NCBI RefSeq assembly: GCF_900105765.1
Contig: NZ_FNTX01000002.1
Coordinates: 930,001-994,000, forward strand
Length of the DNA stretch: 64,000 nt
Source of the DNA: Ruania alba
Lineage (GTDB): Bacteria > Actinomycetota > Actinomycetes > Actinomycetales > Beutenbergiaceae
Direction: 5' to 3'
Shown: positions 9,295 through 18,286 of the stretch, in pieces
How positions within the stretch are numbered: position 1 is the first letter of the stretch
How the letters are laid out: each line of letters starts with the position of its first letter
Position numbers and translations under genes: made by a program
The notes under the pieces: generated by a model
What the model saw: only the letters and a program-made list of their open reading frames with translations
Databases searched by the model: none
Told to the model about the DNA's origin: nothing

Positions 9295-10275
9295 CTACCC
9301 CAGCCGCGGGTCCTCGATCTCCGCACCCATGAGGGCCGGGAGCGCTCCGCCGTAGAGAGCCTGGTAGATGGCGTCCGGCTGTTCCGGGTCGACGAACTGG
9401 ACCTGCACCCAGTCGCCGGACTCGGTCACCTCCCCCTCACCGAGGATGTCCTGCCAGGGGCGCTGCGTGGACGGGTCGCTGCCGGAGGTGAGCTGGTCGG
9501 TGACCGTTTCCACCATCGTCTCCGGGTCGTCGACGCGCAAGCACAGTGTGGCGACCGGCTCCTCCGTACTGCCGCTGAAGCCGATGGCCAGTGATGTGGC
9601 CGGTGCTGGGTCATCGCCGGAATGCAGCTCGGCGGCGACCACATCGCCCAGGCAGTCGGTCACCCCGGAGTAGACCTCGGCGTCGGCGGCGGACTCGTCG
9701 GTGCCCTCGACCAGGTCGGCCACCATGGTTTGGTGGGTCGAGCCGACGAAGGTCCGCTCACCGAACCACACCGTGTTCATCTGGCTGAGCACCTGTGGTG
9801 GCAGCAGGTCGTCCTCGAGATCGACCTCGGCGTCACCGCGCCGCACCAGCAGCGTGCCGTCAGCCAGGTCGCTCGATTCCCCGTCGGCTTCGGCGAAGAA
9901 GCCGGCCACCGCCTCCCCATCGACCCCGTCGAACCGGAACGCCGTGTATGGCGGCTCACCCACCCACAGCGCCGTTGCGCCCTCGGACCCCCCGTCCGGC
10001 AGCAAAGCCGGGTCCAGCTGGCGGGTGAGCTGCCCGAGCGTGCCGTACCCCACCAGCCCCGCCGTGGCGAACGGGTGCGGGTACTCGTCATAGCCGCCGA
10101 GCTCGGTCACCGCCGACACATCCGTCCACGCGATCAGCCGGAGGTTGTCCTCGGTGGCGGGGACTGACTCCAGCGCCCCGCCCAAGCCGTCAGCGGGTGG
10201 CCCGGGATCGCAGGCAGCCAGTGCTCCCGCAGCGGCGATCGTGGTCCCGGCGGCGAGCAGACGAGAAGTGCGCAT
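9295..10275 (-). CDS. putative lipoprotein of unknown function
   Basis: A 326-residue protein with a short basic N-terminus, an alanine-rich hydrophobic stretch and the lipobox L-A-A-C, so it should be an exported lipoprotein. The rest is acidic and soluble, without a family I recognise. It converges with the arabinoside operon (17 bp between stops) and diverges from bioY. The start follows GGGATGATG on the minus strand. Confidence 0.75.
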   Translation of the reverse strand: MRTSRLLAAGTTIAAAGALAACDPGPPADGLGGALESVPATEDNLRLIAWTDVSAVTELGGYDEYPHPFATAGLVGYGTLGQLTRQLDPALLPDGGSEGATALWVGEPPYTAFRFDGVDGEAVAGFFAEADGESSDLADGTLLVRRGDAEVDLEDDLLPPQVLSQMNTVWFGERTFVGSTHQTMVADLVEGTDESAADAEVYSGVTDCLGDVVAAELHSGDDPAPATSLAIGFSGSTEEPVATLCLRVDDPETMVETVTDQLTSGSDPSTQRPWQDILGEGEVTESGDWVQVQFVDPEQPDAIYQALYGGALPALMGAEIEDPRLG

Positions 10276-10449
10276 CTGTTCATCATCCCGATGCTGTACG
10301 CGTCGTCAACAAGGACGTATGGGTCGCTCTGCCCATCGGGTCAACAGTGGGTCCGGCACCGGTTCGGTGGTCCAGCTTTGTCGAACTCCACAGCGCGTTG
10401 TGGCGCACGGCTCGCGACACTGGGGAGATAGCCGAGACCTGGAGGATGA

Positions 10450-11052
10450 ATGTCGATCGCTGCCGCCGCTCCACGTGATTATCTGCTGCGCCCCTGGACG
10501 GGCACCTGGGCGCGGGATGCGGCCCTGGTGAGCGGCGCCGTCGTGCTCACTGCCCTGCTCGCGCAGGTGTCCCTGCCGGTGCCGGGCTCTCCGGTGCCGG
10601 TCACCGGGCAGACGCTGGCCGTGCTGCTCGTGGGAACGACGATGGGGCTACGCCGAGGTGTGGTGGCGATGGGTGCCTACCTGCTGCTGGGTGCGGTGGG
10701 GATGCCGGTCTTCGCCGACGGCGGATCCGGCGCCGTCGCGCTGATCGGACCGACCGGCGGGTACCTGGCCGGGTTCCTGCTGGCCGCGGCCGTGATGGGG
10801 CGCCTCGCCGAACGCGGCTGGGACCGGAGCCCGCTGCGGATGCTCGGCCTCGGTCTGCTCGGTCAGGCGACCGTGTTCGCCGTCGGCGTGCCCTGGCTCG
10901 CGCTCTCGGCAGGCCTCGGTCCGGCCGAGGCGATCGCCGCCGGGTTCACTCCCTTCATCGTGGGAGGCCTGATCAAGGGTGCGCTCGCCGGGATGTTGCT
11001 CCCCTCGGCGTGGCGGCTGGTACGCCGCGAAACTCACGTGCCGAACCCGTAA
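10450..11052 (+). CDS. bioY: biotin transporter BioY
   Basis: A 200-residue membrane protein, the substrate-binding S component of the biotin ECF transporter. The segments V-P-V-T-G-Q-T-L-A near residue 55, the GLRRGVVAMGAYLLLGAVGMPVF stretch and the GPTGGYLAGF motif are characteristic of BioY. Five to six helices are visible. No bioMN genes follow, so it works alone or with a shared energising module. ATG 10450 has GGAGG at 10441-10445. Confidence 0.92.
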   Translation: MSIAAAAPRDYLLRPWTGTWARDAALVSGAVVLTALLAQVSLPVPGSPVPVTGQTLAVLLVGTTMGLRRGVVAMGAYLLLGAVGMPVFADGGSGAVALIGPTGGYLAGFLLAAAVMGRLAERGWDRSPLRMLGLGLLGQATVFAVGVPWLALSAGLGPAEAIAAGFTPFIVGGLIKGALAGMLLPSAWRLVRRETHVPNP

Positions 11053-11062
11053 CATTCTCCGT

Positions 11063-12724
11063 GTGACTGCGCGCCCCGGCCGAGGCCGCCGGCCGCGTCC
11101 AGGGCGAGGCCCTGGGGCTCGGCTGGCCCCGTCCGCGACGGCACCTGCTCCCACGACGTTGGAGCTCGACACCGAGACGCCAGAGGTGGATACCGACTCG
11201 GTCCCCGAGGCCGCCCCGGTACCACCGTTGCGACCTACAGTGCCGCGCAGCACGCGCCCCTCCCGTCCCGACGCTCCGGGGCGCCGGCTCTCCGGTCGGC
11301 CCTCGTTGCGAGACCAGGCGCGCCGCATGGTGGCCGACTCGGGTCCGCCCAGCGTCCCGCTGCTCGGCTCGAGGCACACCTCGGAGCTGTCGGCGGAGGA
11401 CGAACGGTCCGTCCTTGATCTCGTGCTCCGCGCCGGAGAGGCGATGATCTCGACGGGTGCTCCGGTGGCGGATGCCACCGCCGAGATGCTGCGGATCGCC
11501 GACGGCCTCGGGGTGAAGAACCTGACCGTGGACATCACGTTCATCTCGCTGACTGCCACGATCGACCGGGACGACGACCCGGTCACCAAGGTACGCGTGA
11601 TCCACACCCGCACCTCCGACTACAGCCGCCTGACCGACATCTCCCGCCTGGTCAGCCGGATCAACGGGGGAAAGGCCTCGCTGGCAGAAGCGCACACCCG
11701 GCTCACTCGGATCCTGACGGCCCCGCACCCGTACCGCAGGGCTGTCGTCACGCTCGCTCTCGGACTGATGGCGGCGGCGCTCGCGGTGCTGCTCGGCGGT
11801 GGTTGGGCGGCGGCGTTGGTTTCCGCTGCGACCACCATGGTGATCGACCGGACCCTGCGGTTCCTGCGTCACCGAGGCTTGCCGTACCTGTTCCAGCAGG
11901 TGGTCGGTGCCGGTATCGCGACCGTGGTGGGTGTGCTGCTGCTATGGGGGCAGAATCTCCTGGCATGGGATCGGGCGTTGCTGCCGCCGTCCCTGATCGT
12001 GGCCTCGGGGATCGTGGTGCTGCTCGCCGGGCTCTCCCTCGTGGGTGCCGCCGAGGACGCCATCTCCGGTTTCCCACTCACCGCGGCCGCGCGGTCCTTC
12101 GAAGTGGTGCTGGGAACGATGGGTCTCGTCGTCGGGATCGGTATCGTGCTCGAGGTGGGCCGCCGGTTCGGGGTGCCGTTGAGCATCGGGGACCTGAATG
12201 CGCAGGCCGACGTGCACGTGCTGACTCGTGTGCTCGCCAGCGCGGTGATCGCGGCCGCATGGTCAGTGGCCAGCTATACCCGGATCCGAACTGTCGCCCT
12301 GGTCGCCGGGATCTCCGCGGCTGCCGCTGCTGCCTACGAGCTGGGCACCTTGCTGGGCGATGCCGCGACCGAGGGCTCCGCCGGGGTTGCCGACGCCGCC
12401 GTGCCGGCCTTCGTGGCAGCCCTCGCCGTCGGTCTGCTCGCCGGTGCAGTGTGCGAGCGCGTCAGCGTGCCCACGATGGTGATCTCGGTCTGCGGTGTCA
12501 CACCGTTCCTGCCCGGGCTCTCCCTGTATGGCGCCATGTACAACATCGTCGACTCCGGAGGCTTCATCATCGAAGGGCTCGACCTGCTGGTCCGTGCCGC
12601 GTCGGTGGGCCTGGCGTTGGCTGCCGGGGTGACCTTGGGGGAGTTCCTCGCCACACCACTGACATCCGAGGCGGACAAGTGGCAGCGGCGAATGATTGCC
12701 CGGGCCCGCGGTTCGCGCATCTGA
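11063..12724 (+). CDS. thrE: threonine/serine exporter family protein (ThrE)
   Basis: A 553-residue protein with a Pro/Ala/Arg-rich tail of about 100 residues, a soluble ThrE domain (near residues 110-230, starting LVLRAGEAMISTGAPVADATAEM) and about ten membrane helices. This is the full-length actinobacterial ThrE layout, in which both halves are fused; it should export threonine and serine. The GTG at 11063 is chosen because TAACAT (11050-11055) lies 7 nt before it and there is no ribosome binding site, suggesting a leaderless transcript starting just behind bioY. Confidence 0.85.
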   Translation: MTARPGRGRRPRPGRGPGARLAPSATAPAPTTLELDTETPEVDTDSVPEAAPVPPLRPTVPRSTRPSRPDAPGRRLSGRPSLRDQARRMVADSGPPSVPLLGSRHTSELSAEDERSVLDLVLRAGEAMISTGAPVADATAEMLRIADGLGVKNLTVDITFISLTATIDRDDDPVTKVRVIHTRTSDYSRLTDISRLVSRINGGKASLAEAHTRLTRILTAPHPYRRAVVTLALGLMAAALAVLLGGGWAAALVSAATTMVIDRTLRFLRHRGLPYLFQQVVGAGIATVVGVLLLWGQNLLAWDRALLPPSLIVASGIVVLLAGLSLVGAAEDAISGFPLTAAARSFEVVLGTMGLVVGIGIVLEVGRRFGVPLSIGDLNAQADVHVLTRVLASAVIAAAWSVASYTRIRTVALVAGISAAAAAAYELGTLLGDAATEGSAGVADAAVPAFVAALAVGLLAGAVCERVSVPTMVISVCGVTPFLPGLSLYGAMYNIVDSGGFIIEGLDLLVRAASVGLALAAGVTLGEFLATPLTSEADKWQRRMIARARGSRI

Positions 12725-12899
12725 GTTCCCGTGCCCCGACCGACGCTGATGCGTAGAGCTGCGCAACATTTCGCACGACCTTGCGTATGACAGTCGATCG
12801 GGCCAACCTTCGACGACCGCAGGCGGCGTGGCGCCTTGGTTCATCGCCGCCAGCGGATCACCATGGGAGAGATCCGGCGAACGGCTGAGGAGGCCTGGC

Positions 12900-13661
12900 G
12901 TGCGCATCGTGGTGACAGGGGGATCAGGGCAGCTCGGTAGCCATGTGGTGCGCCGCGTCCGGGAGCTGGGGCACGTGGCGGTGCCGGCGAGCCGGAGGTG
13001 GGGCGTGAACGTCGCCACCGGCCAGGGCTTGGGTGCTGCACTCAGTGGTGCGGACGCCGTCGTGCACTGCGCGAGCAACCCGTGGCGGCCGCGTGGCACG
13101 GACATCAGCGGCACGGAACAGTTGCTGGCTGCGGTGGCCACGATGCCGCGCCCAGCCCACGTGGTGCACGTCTCCATCGTCGGGTGTGACGCGAACCCGT
13201 ACCCGTACTACCGGGCGAAGAGCAGAGCCGAAGAGCTGGTGCTGGCCGCCGAGGTACCCGCCACCGTGGTCCGGGCGACGCAGTTCCACCCCTTGGTGGC
13301 CACCATGGCACGGGCATCGATGGTGGGCCGGGCGCACCTGGCGCTGGACTTCGCCGCGCAACCGGTGGACGTGAGCTGGGTCGCGCGTGAGCTGGTCGAC
13401 CACGCGCTCGCCACGCCACCGTCCGGCCCGGTCCGGGCCCGCGATCTAGCCGGGCCCGAGGTCCTCACCGTCACCGATGCGGTCACCGCCGTGCGTGCGC
13501 ACGACGGACGGCCCCGCACCCGCGGCGTCCGAGTGCCCACCCTGGGGCGGACCTTGCGGGCGTTCGCGGAGCGATCCAACCTGCCCGGCGCCGACGTGCG
13601 GATCGGCGGACGCTCCTTCACGGACTGGTTGGCCGGACAGCCCGTGGCCGCCGGGCACTGA
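12900..13661 (+). CDS. NAD(P)-binding SDR-family epimerase/reductase-like protein
   Basis: A 253-residue atypical short-chain dehydrogenase with the Rossmann motif T-G-G-S-G-Q-L-G-S at the N-terminus and an NmrA/YwnB-like layout. The Y-x-x-x-K stretch appears as YYRAKSRAEE near residue 100. GTG 12900 is preceded by GAGGAGG (12887-12893). It converges with the cluster starting at 16441. Substrate unknown. Confidence 0.75.
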   Translation: MRIVVTGGSGQLGSHVVRRVRELGHVAVPASRRWGVNVATGQGLGAALSGADAVVHCASNPWRPRGTDISGTEQLLAAVATMPRPAHVVHVSIVGCDANPYPYYRAKSRAEELVLAAEVPATVVRATQFHPLVATMARASMVGRAHLALDFAAQPVDVSWVARELVDHALATPPSGPVRARDLAGPEVLTVTDAVTAVRAHDGRPRTRGVRVPTLGRTLRAFAERSNLPGADVRIGGRSFTDWLAGQPVAAGH

Positions 13662-13670
13662 CGGCGCCGA

Positions 13671-13994
13671 TCAGCCCGTGATGACGTCGCCGGGCTGAAC
13701 CTGGGACCGCTCCACCCCTCGCAGCAACAGTCCCACCTCCGCGCCGGTTTCGGCCACGTCGGTGGTGGCGCGGAACTGCTCCACCCCGTCGATCGTGGCT
13801 GCGACCACCATCTGGCCGTACCGGGTCACGGTCACGGGTTGGCCGGTGACCAGGCGGCCGTAGTCCACGATGCCGGTGGCCACGGTGCCGCGCCCGGTGA
13901 TGGCGAACACGCTCTTGACCGTGAGCGCTCCGCTGGTGAACTCGGGTCGGCCGTTGGCGAACGGGTCGGTCTTCCGCTTCTTGCGCCAGAACAT
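13671..13994 (-). CDS. stand-alone EF-Tu domain 2-like protein
   Basis: A 107-residue protein matching the beta-barrel domain 2 of elongation factor Tu/IF-2 GTPases (VFAITGRGTVATGIVDYGRLVTG, then a regulatory VEQF...AETGAEVGLLLRGVERSQVQPGDVI stretch), with no GTPase domain. Longer readings extend upstream but overlap the kinase-like gene. The ATG at 13994 is chosen because TACCGT (14007-14002) stands 7 nt before it. Small proteins of this type are common in actinobacteria; the role is unknown. Confidence 0.7.
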   Translation of the reverse strand: MFWRKKRKTDPFANGRPEFTSGALTVKSVFAITGRGTVATGIVDYGRLVTGQPVTVTRYGQMVVAATIDGVEQFRATTDVAETGAEVGLLLRGVERSQVQPGDVITG

Positions 13995-14019
13995 GACCGT
14001 GACGGTACCAAGCGCCGAC

Positions 14020-14946
14020 TCAGCGAGCGTCCGGGGCCTCCAGCAGCTGGGCGGTGGCGTGCTCAGCGATCGCTGCCATCTGTGGGTTGTTGTCGGCGTG
14101 GGCGGCGAATACCCCGGTGAGGCCGGCCGCCCAGGCGCGGGCGCGGGACCACAGGGCGTCATCGGTGCCGAAGCCTTCCGGCAGGCCTGCGCCGTCCCGG
14201 TTCGCTGTCGCGTAGGCGACCACGAGGTCGGCGCGACCACGGGCGGTGAAGGTGAGCCACGCCGTCGCCAGATCGGCGGCGGGGTCACCGGCGGTCACGT
14301 CTCCGAAGTCAAGCACGGTGACCAGCCGGTGCTTCAGCGTGAGCAGGTTCAGCGGGTGCGGGTCGCCGTGCAGCCACAGCGGGGCCCCGGTGTAGGCGGG
14401 CACGTGAGCGTGCCGTTCGAAGACCGAAGCCAGCTCGGCCCCCCGGGGGACCGCCGGGTCGGCGAGCCTGGCCCGGATCGCGTCGGCGCGATCGGCCAGC
14501 GGGATCCCGCGGACCGGGTTCGCGGGAGCGTCCGGATCGGCCGGCCGGTGCAGTGCGGCGAAGAACTTCCCCAACCGGGCAGCCCAGGCATCCCGGGCGG
14601 CCGGCGGGTCAAGGGCGGCTGCACGCCCGTCCACCCAGCGCACGATCGACCACGACCACGGGTAGTAGTCGGTGGGGCGGCCCACCCGGACGGGGACGGG
14701 CACCGGCACTGGCAGGCGCGGGGCGAGGCGGGGCAGCACGAGCTGCTCGTGCTCGATCAGTGGCGCTGCCGCCGCCCGCCGGGGCAGGCGGACCATCAGG
14801 TTCGCGCCCAGGCGAATCATCACGTTGTCCCAGCCGTTGGCCACGATGCGCAGCGGACGTTCGGCGAGCTCGGCATGCTGGTCGGCGAGGAGTCGGCGCA
14901 CCAGGTCCTCGTCGATCACGACCTCGGCGGGCGGGGTTCCGGCCAT
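14020..14946 (-). CDS. aminoglycoside phosphotransferase-family kinase-like protein
   Basis: A 308-residue APH/choline-kinase-fold protein. The catalytic loop H193-G-D195-P-H-P-L-N200 and the metal-binding D213-F-G-D216 are intact, so it is probably an active small-molecule kinase. The substrate cannot be read from sequence, and a resistance role should not be assumed. The ATG overlaps the stop of the upstream epimerase (TGATG), so the two are translationally coupled. Confidence 0.82.
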   Translation of the reverse strand: MAGTPPAEVVIDEDLVRRLLADQHAELAERPLRIVANGWDNVMIRLGANLMVRLPRRAAAAPLIEHEQLVLPRLAPRLPVPVPVPVRVGRPTDYYPWSWSIVRWVDGRAAALDPPAARDAWAARLGKFFAALHRPADPDAPANPVRGIPLADRADAIRARLADPAVPRGAELASVFERHAHVPAYTGAPLWLHGDPHPLNLLTLKHRLVTVLDFGDVTAGDPAADLATAWLTFTARGRADLVVAYATANRDGAGLPEGFGTDDALWSRARAWAAGLTGVFAAHADNNPQMAAIAEHATAQLLEAPDAR

Positions 14947-15890
14947 CAGAGCGTTGTCTCCTCGAGTGCCGCGATCGCGCCGTCCAGGTGCGGGTACCGG
15001 AAGGCGTCGTGGTCGAGCAGTTCCGAGGTGACGTGCCGGCCGGTCAGGGCAAGGGCCGGGTCCGTCCGTAGCACGACCGATCCGAGCCGCACCAGCGGCC
15101 CGGGTGTTCGCGGGGCCCAGTCCGGCCGGCCCACGTGCCGCCGCATCGCTGCCATGAGCTCGGCGTTCCGCACCGGGTGCGGAGCGGCCGCCACCAGCAC
15201 GCCGTCGGGAATCGTCACCTCGCTCAGCCCCAGGGCTGCGCAGGCGAGCTCCAACCAGTCGGTCAGATGAATCCAGGAGAACCACTGCTCTCCCGACCCG
15301 ACCGGTCCGCCGAGACCCATCCGGACCGGCAGCATCAGCCGTTGCAGCACCGGTGAGTCACCGCCCAGCACGATCGAGATGCGCATCACGTGCAGGTGCT
15401 CGGCCGGTGCGTCCGCGGCGGCGGCCTCCCACGGGACGGCCACCCCGGTCATCTGCGGCAGCCCGGGCGGAACCTCGGGCACGGGTGAGCTCTCCGTGAG
15501 GCGAGCCTGGCCGCCGTCGGACCAGATCGCCGTCGTGCTGGCCTGCAGCCAGTGCTGGATCGGTGCGCGTGCGGCTGTGGCAGCGCGGACCAGGGCGCGG
15601 GTGGCGTGCACCCGGGAGTCACGAAGTGCGGCGATCGCCGCCGCGGTGGGCCGGCAGTCCACGAGCTTGCCGGCGAGGTTAGCCACCCGCACGTCCGGGC
15701 CGTCCAGTTCGGCCGTCCAACCGCCCTGCCCGACGGCGTCCCACCGGATCTGCCGGTAGGGAAGGTCTGGTCGTGGGGTACGGGTGAGCAGCACCGCTTC
15801 CGCGCCCCGGCGGCTGACCTCGGCCGCCAGCGCCGTGCCGAGGAATCCGGTGCCGCCGGCGATCACCACCCGCGGCGTGTGCACCGGCAT
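14946..15890 (-). CDS. TIGR01777-type SDR-family epimerase-like protein
   Basis: A 314-residue protein with the N-terminal motif I-A-G-G-T-G-F-L-G-T-A-L and the C-terminal domain of the TIGR01777/YfcH family (SWIHLTDW, then a variable tail). These proteins bind NAD(P) but their reaction is unknown. The ATG at 15890 overlaps the upstream stop as TGATG, which sets this start against a longer possible one. Confidence 0.8.
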   Translation of the reverse strand: MPVHTPRVVIAGGTGFLGTALAAEVSRRGAEAVLLTRTPRPDLPYRQIRWDAVGQGGWTAELDGPDVRVANLAGKLVDCRPTAAAIAALRDSRVHATRALVRAATAARAPIQHWLQASTTAIWSDGGQARLTESSPVPEVPPGLPQMTGVAVPWEAAAADAPAEHLHVMRISIVLGGDSPVLQRLMLPVRMGLGGPVGSGEQWFSWIHLTDWLELACAALGLSEVTIPDGVLVAAAPHPVRNAELMAAMRRHVGRPDWAPRTPGPLVRLGSVVLRTDPALALTGRHVTSELLDHDAFRYPHLDGAIAALEETTL

Positions 15891-16441
15891 CAGGCCTCGG
15901 TGTTCGCGGTGGCGGTCACCGGTGGGAGCGAGGACCAGGGGAAGGCGATCCACCGGTCGGTGCTGCGCCAGGTGTAGTCCGGCTCGATCACCGACTGCGG
16001 CTTGGTGTAGAGCACGGCGCTGCGTGCTTCGGCGGGGAGGTGCTCGGGAGCGGGGGTCACGGTGTGCGGTCCGGCACCGGGGGTGGTTCCGGTGCGCAGC
16101 AGGCGCATCACCACCTCCAGGGTGCGTCCGGAGTCGGCCACGTCGTCGACCACGAGCACCTTCGCCCCGGCGAGGACTGAGGTGTCGAGCATGGGTGGCA
16201 GCACCTGCGGTTCGGGGAGGGTCTCCTCCACGTCGGTGTAGAACTCGACGTTCATCGTGCCCATCGCCTTCACCCCGAGGGCGTAGGCGATCGCGCCGGC
16301 CGGGATCAGCCCGCCGCGGGCCACGGCGATCACCAGATCGGGCATCCAGCCGCTGTCGACCACCACCTGGGCCAGCTCACGGCTGGCGTCTCCGAAACGG
16401 TTCCAGGGCAGGACTTCGCGCGGCGGCGGGGCAGACTTCAT
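15890..16441 (-). CDS. phosphoribosyltransferase family protein
   Basis: A 183-residue type I phosphoribosyltransferase. The PRPP-binding loop V-L-V-V-D-D-V-A-D-S-G-R-T-L is perfect, and the protein most resembles xanthine/hypoxanthine-type transferases of purine salvage. It leads the minus-strand cluster with the epimerase and kinase-like genes. The ATG at 16441 has no ribosome binding site, but TAAAGT (16454-16449 on the minus strand) lies 7 nt upstream, so a leaderless mRNA is likely. Confidence 0.82.
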   Translation of the reverse strand: MKSAPPPREVLPWNRFGDASRELAQVVVDSGWMPDLVIAVARGGLIPAGAIAYALGVKAMGTMNVEFYTDVEETLPEPQVLPPMLDTSVLAGAKVLVVDDVADSGRTLEVVMRLLRTGTTPGAGPHTVTPAPEHLPAEARSAVLYTKPQSVIEPDYTWRSTDRWIAFPWSSLPPVTATANTEA

Positions 16442-16562
16442 GGGCCCGACTTTATGGCATCCAGATGTCGGTCAGGCGCGGCGGGGCGGGCGATGGTGTG
16501 GATGACGGATGCGTTGGGCGCATGGGGGGACAGCACACCTGGGCAGCCGCTAGCGTGACCCC

Positions 16563-17408
16563 ATGGTGGACCAGAAGCGTCAGCGTGAGCGGATGGGCGA
16601 GACCGATCTCGATATCGAGGAGGAGCTTCTCAGCGAGGCCGCCACGACGGTCACTGAGGGGACCAAACGGCTCAATCGCACCTGGGTCGAGCTGATCGTC
16701 ACCGGCCTCTTCGGCGGCATCGATATCGGGCTCGGCATCCTCGCGATGATCCTGGTCAAGCAGGCCACGGATTCAGACATCCTGGCCGGGATGGCCTTCG
16801 GCGTCGGTCTGCTGGCACTCAAGCTCGCCCACTCCGAACTCTTCACCGAAGAGTTCCTCCTGCCCATCAATGCGATCGTGGCGGGCCAGGGCACGTGGTG
16901 GCAGCTGCTCCGGTTGTGGGCGGTCACGCTGGTGGGCAACCTCGGCGGCGGCATCGCCTTCGCCTGGTTGATGGTCATGGCCCTGCCGAACTATCACGAC
17001 ACGCTGATCCAGAGCGCCACCGGCTATCTCGAACCTGTCGCGGTGGGAACGATGATCGGCCTGTCCCTGCTCGCCGGTGCCACCATCACCCTGTCCACCC
17101 GGATGCAGCAGGGAACGTCCAACGATGTGGTGGTGGCTCTCATCTGCCTGTCCACCGGCCTGCTGGTTATCGGGCTGGGGATGCTGCACGGCGCGCTGAA
17201 CGCCATCGTGATCTTCGCGGCGATGTTCGCGGGAGCGCCGATCGCCCTGACGGAGTTCCTGGCCTGGTTCGCCGTGGTCATCCCGCTCAACATGCTCGGC
17301 GGGCTCCTCGTCATCACCCTGCCGCGGCTGGCCCGCACCCACCGGGTCCTGCGCGCGGTGCGGACGGGGGAGGTCTCGCTCGAGACCCTCGAGCACGAGG
17401 CCGGCTGA
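16563..17408 (+). CDS. formate/nitrite transporter (FNT) family protein
   Basis: A 281-residue membrane protein of the FNT channel family, closest in layout to YfdC-like members: a charged N-terminus of about 40 residues, then six helices with the L-A-H-S-E-L-F-T-E-E-F motif near residue 90 and TRMQQGTSNDV in the fourth/fifth helix region. It should pass small monovalent anions such as formate, nitrite or hydrosulfide; which one is not visible. TAGCGT (16551-16556) is 6 nt before the ATG. Confidence 0.85.
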   Translation: MVDQKRQRERMGETDLDIEEELLSEAATTVTEGTKRLNRTWVELIVTGLFGGIDIGLGILAMILVKQATDSDILAGMAFGVGLLALKLAHSELFTEEFLLPINAIVAGQGTWWQLLRLWAVTLVGNLGGGIAFAWLMVMALPNYHDTLIQSATGYLEPVAVGTMIGLSLLAGATITLSTRMQQGTSNDVVVALICLSTGLLVIGLGMLHGALNAIVIFAAMFAGAPIALTEFLAWFAVVIPLNMLGGLLVITLPRLARTHRVLRAVRTGEVSLETLEHEAG

Positions 17409-17458
17409 CCACCTGCGCTGGGACCACTCGCCCGTCTCGTCCGGATAGCGTGACCGTC

Positions 17459-18274
17459 ATGCCCGTACGCCTCATCGCCACCGATCTCGACGGCACCCTC
17501 CTGGACGCCGACCTCGCGGTGAGCGCCCGCACCCGCGCTGCGCTGGACGCCGCACGCGAGGCCGGGATCGAGGTGGTCCCGGTCACCGCACGGCAGCCGA
17601 TCGGCCTCGCACAGATCGCTGACATGGCCGGGTTCACCGGCTGGGCGCTCTGCGGCAACGGTGCCCGCGCCTACCACCTGAGCACCGGTGAGACCCTCTT
17701 CGAGGCCTACCTCTCCGTGGCGGCCCAGACCGCCCTCGCCGAGGCGCTGCTAGAGGTGGCACCGGGTTCGCTGTTCGTCTCGGTACGACGGGGCGGTGAG
17801 GACTTCGTGGCACAGGCCGGGTACGCCGACGTGGCCGAGTTCAACGATCACAAGCGTCACCCGTCGCAGATGGGCGAGGCGACCCTTGCCGACGTGCTCG
17901 CCGAGCCCAGCCTGAAGCTGGTGGTGCGTCACCCGGAGGTCGACAACGACGAGCTGGTCGGCACCATCCGCGGCCTCGGCCTGCCGGGTTTCGAGGTCAC
18001 CCACTCGGGTGCGCCCTTCGTCGAAGTGCTCGCCGAGGGGGTCAGCAAGGCGTGGGGGCTCGCCCGGCTGTGCACCCACCGCGGCATCGAGCCCGCCGAG
18101 GTGCTCGCCTTCGGCGACGCTCCCAACGATGCCGAGATGCTCGCCTGGGCGGGTCGTGGCGTGGCCGTGGCCAATGCCGCACCGGTCACCATGGCGGCTG
18201 CCGATGAGGTCACCGCAGCGAACACGGCCGACGGCGTCGCGTCCGTCATCGAGGACGTGCTCGCCCGCGTCTGA
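17459..18274 (+). CDS. Cof-type HAD-IIB hydrolase
   Basis: A 271-residue HAD phosphatase with motif I D-L-D-G-T-L-L at the N-terminus and motif IV GDAPNDAEMLAWAG near the C-terminus, including the C2B cap of the Cof/YbiV group. It probably dephosphorylates sugar phosphates or flavin/pyridoxal phosphates. ATG 17459 lies 7 nt after TAGCGT (17446-17451), so a leaderless transcript is likely; GTG 17450 is an in-frame alternative but falls inside the -10. Confidence 0.87.
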   Translation: MPVRLIATDLDGTLLDADLAVSARTRAALDAAREAGIEVVPVTARQPIGLAQIADMAGFTGWALCGNGARAYHLSTGETLFEAYLSVAAQTALAEALLEVAPGSLFVSVRRGGEDFVAQAGYADVAEFNDHKRHPSQMGEATLADVLAEPSLKLVVRHPEVDNDELVGTIRGLGLPGFEVTHSGAPFVEVLAEGVSKAWGLARLCTHRGIEPAEVLAFGDAPNDAEMLAWAGRGVAVANAAPVTMAAADEVTAANTADGVASVIEDVLARV

Positions 18275-18286
18275 TCGGTTCCTTGG

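Noticed and set aside
14020-14946. Aminoglycoside resistance gene
   Set aside because: The APH fold covers many metabolic kinases; the gene is embedded in a metabolic cluster and has no specific similarity that I can recognise to resistance enzymes.
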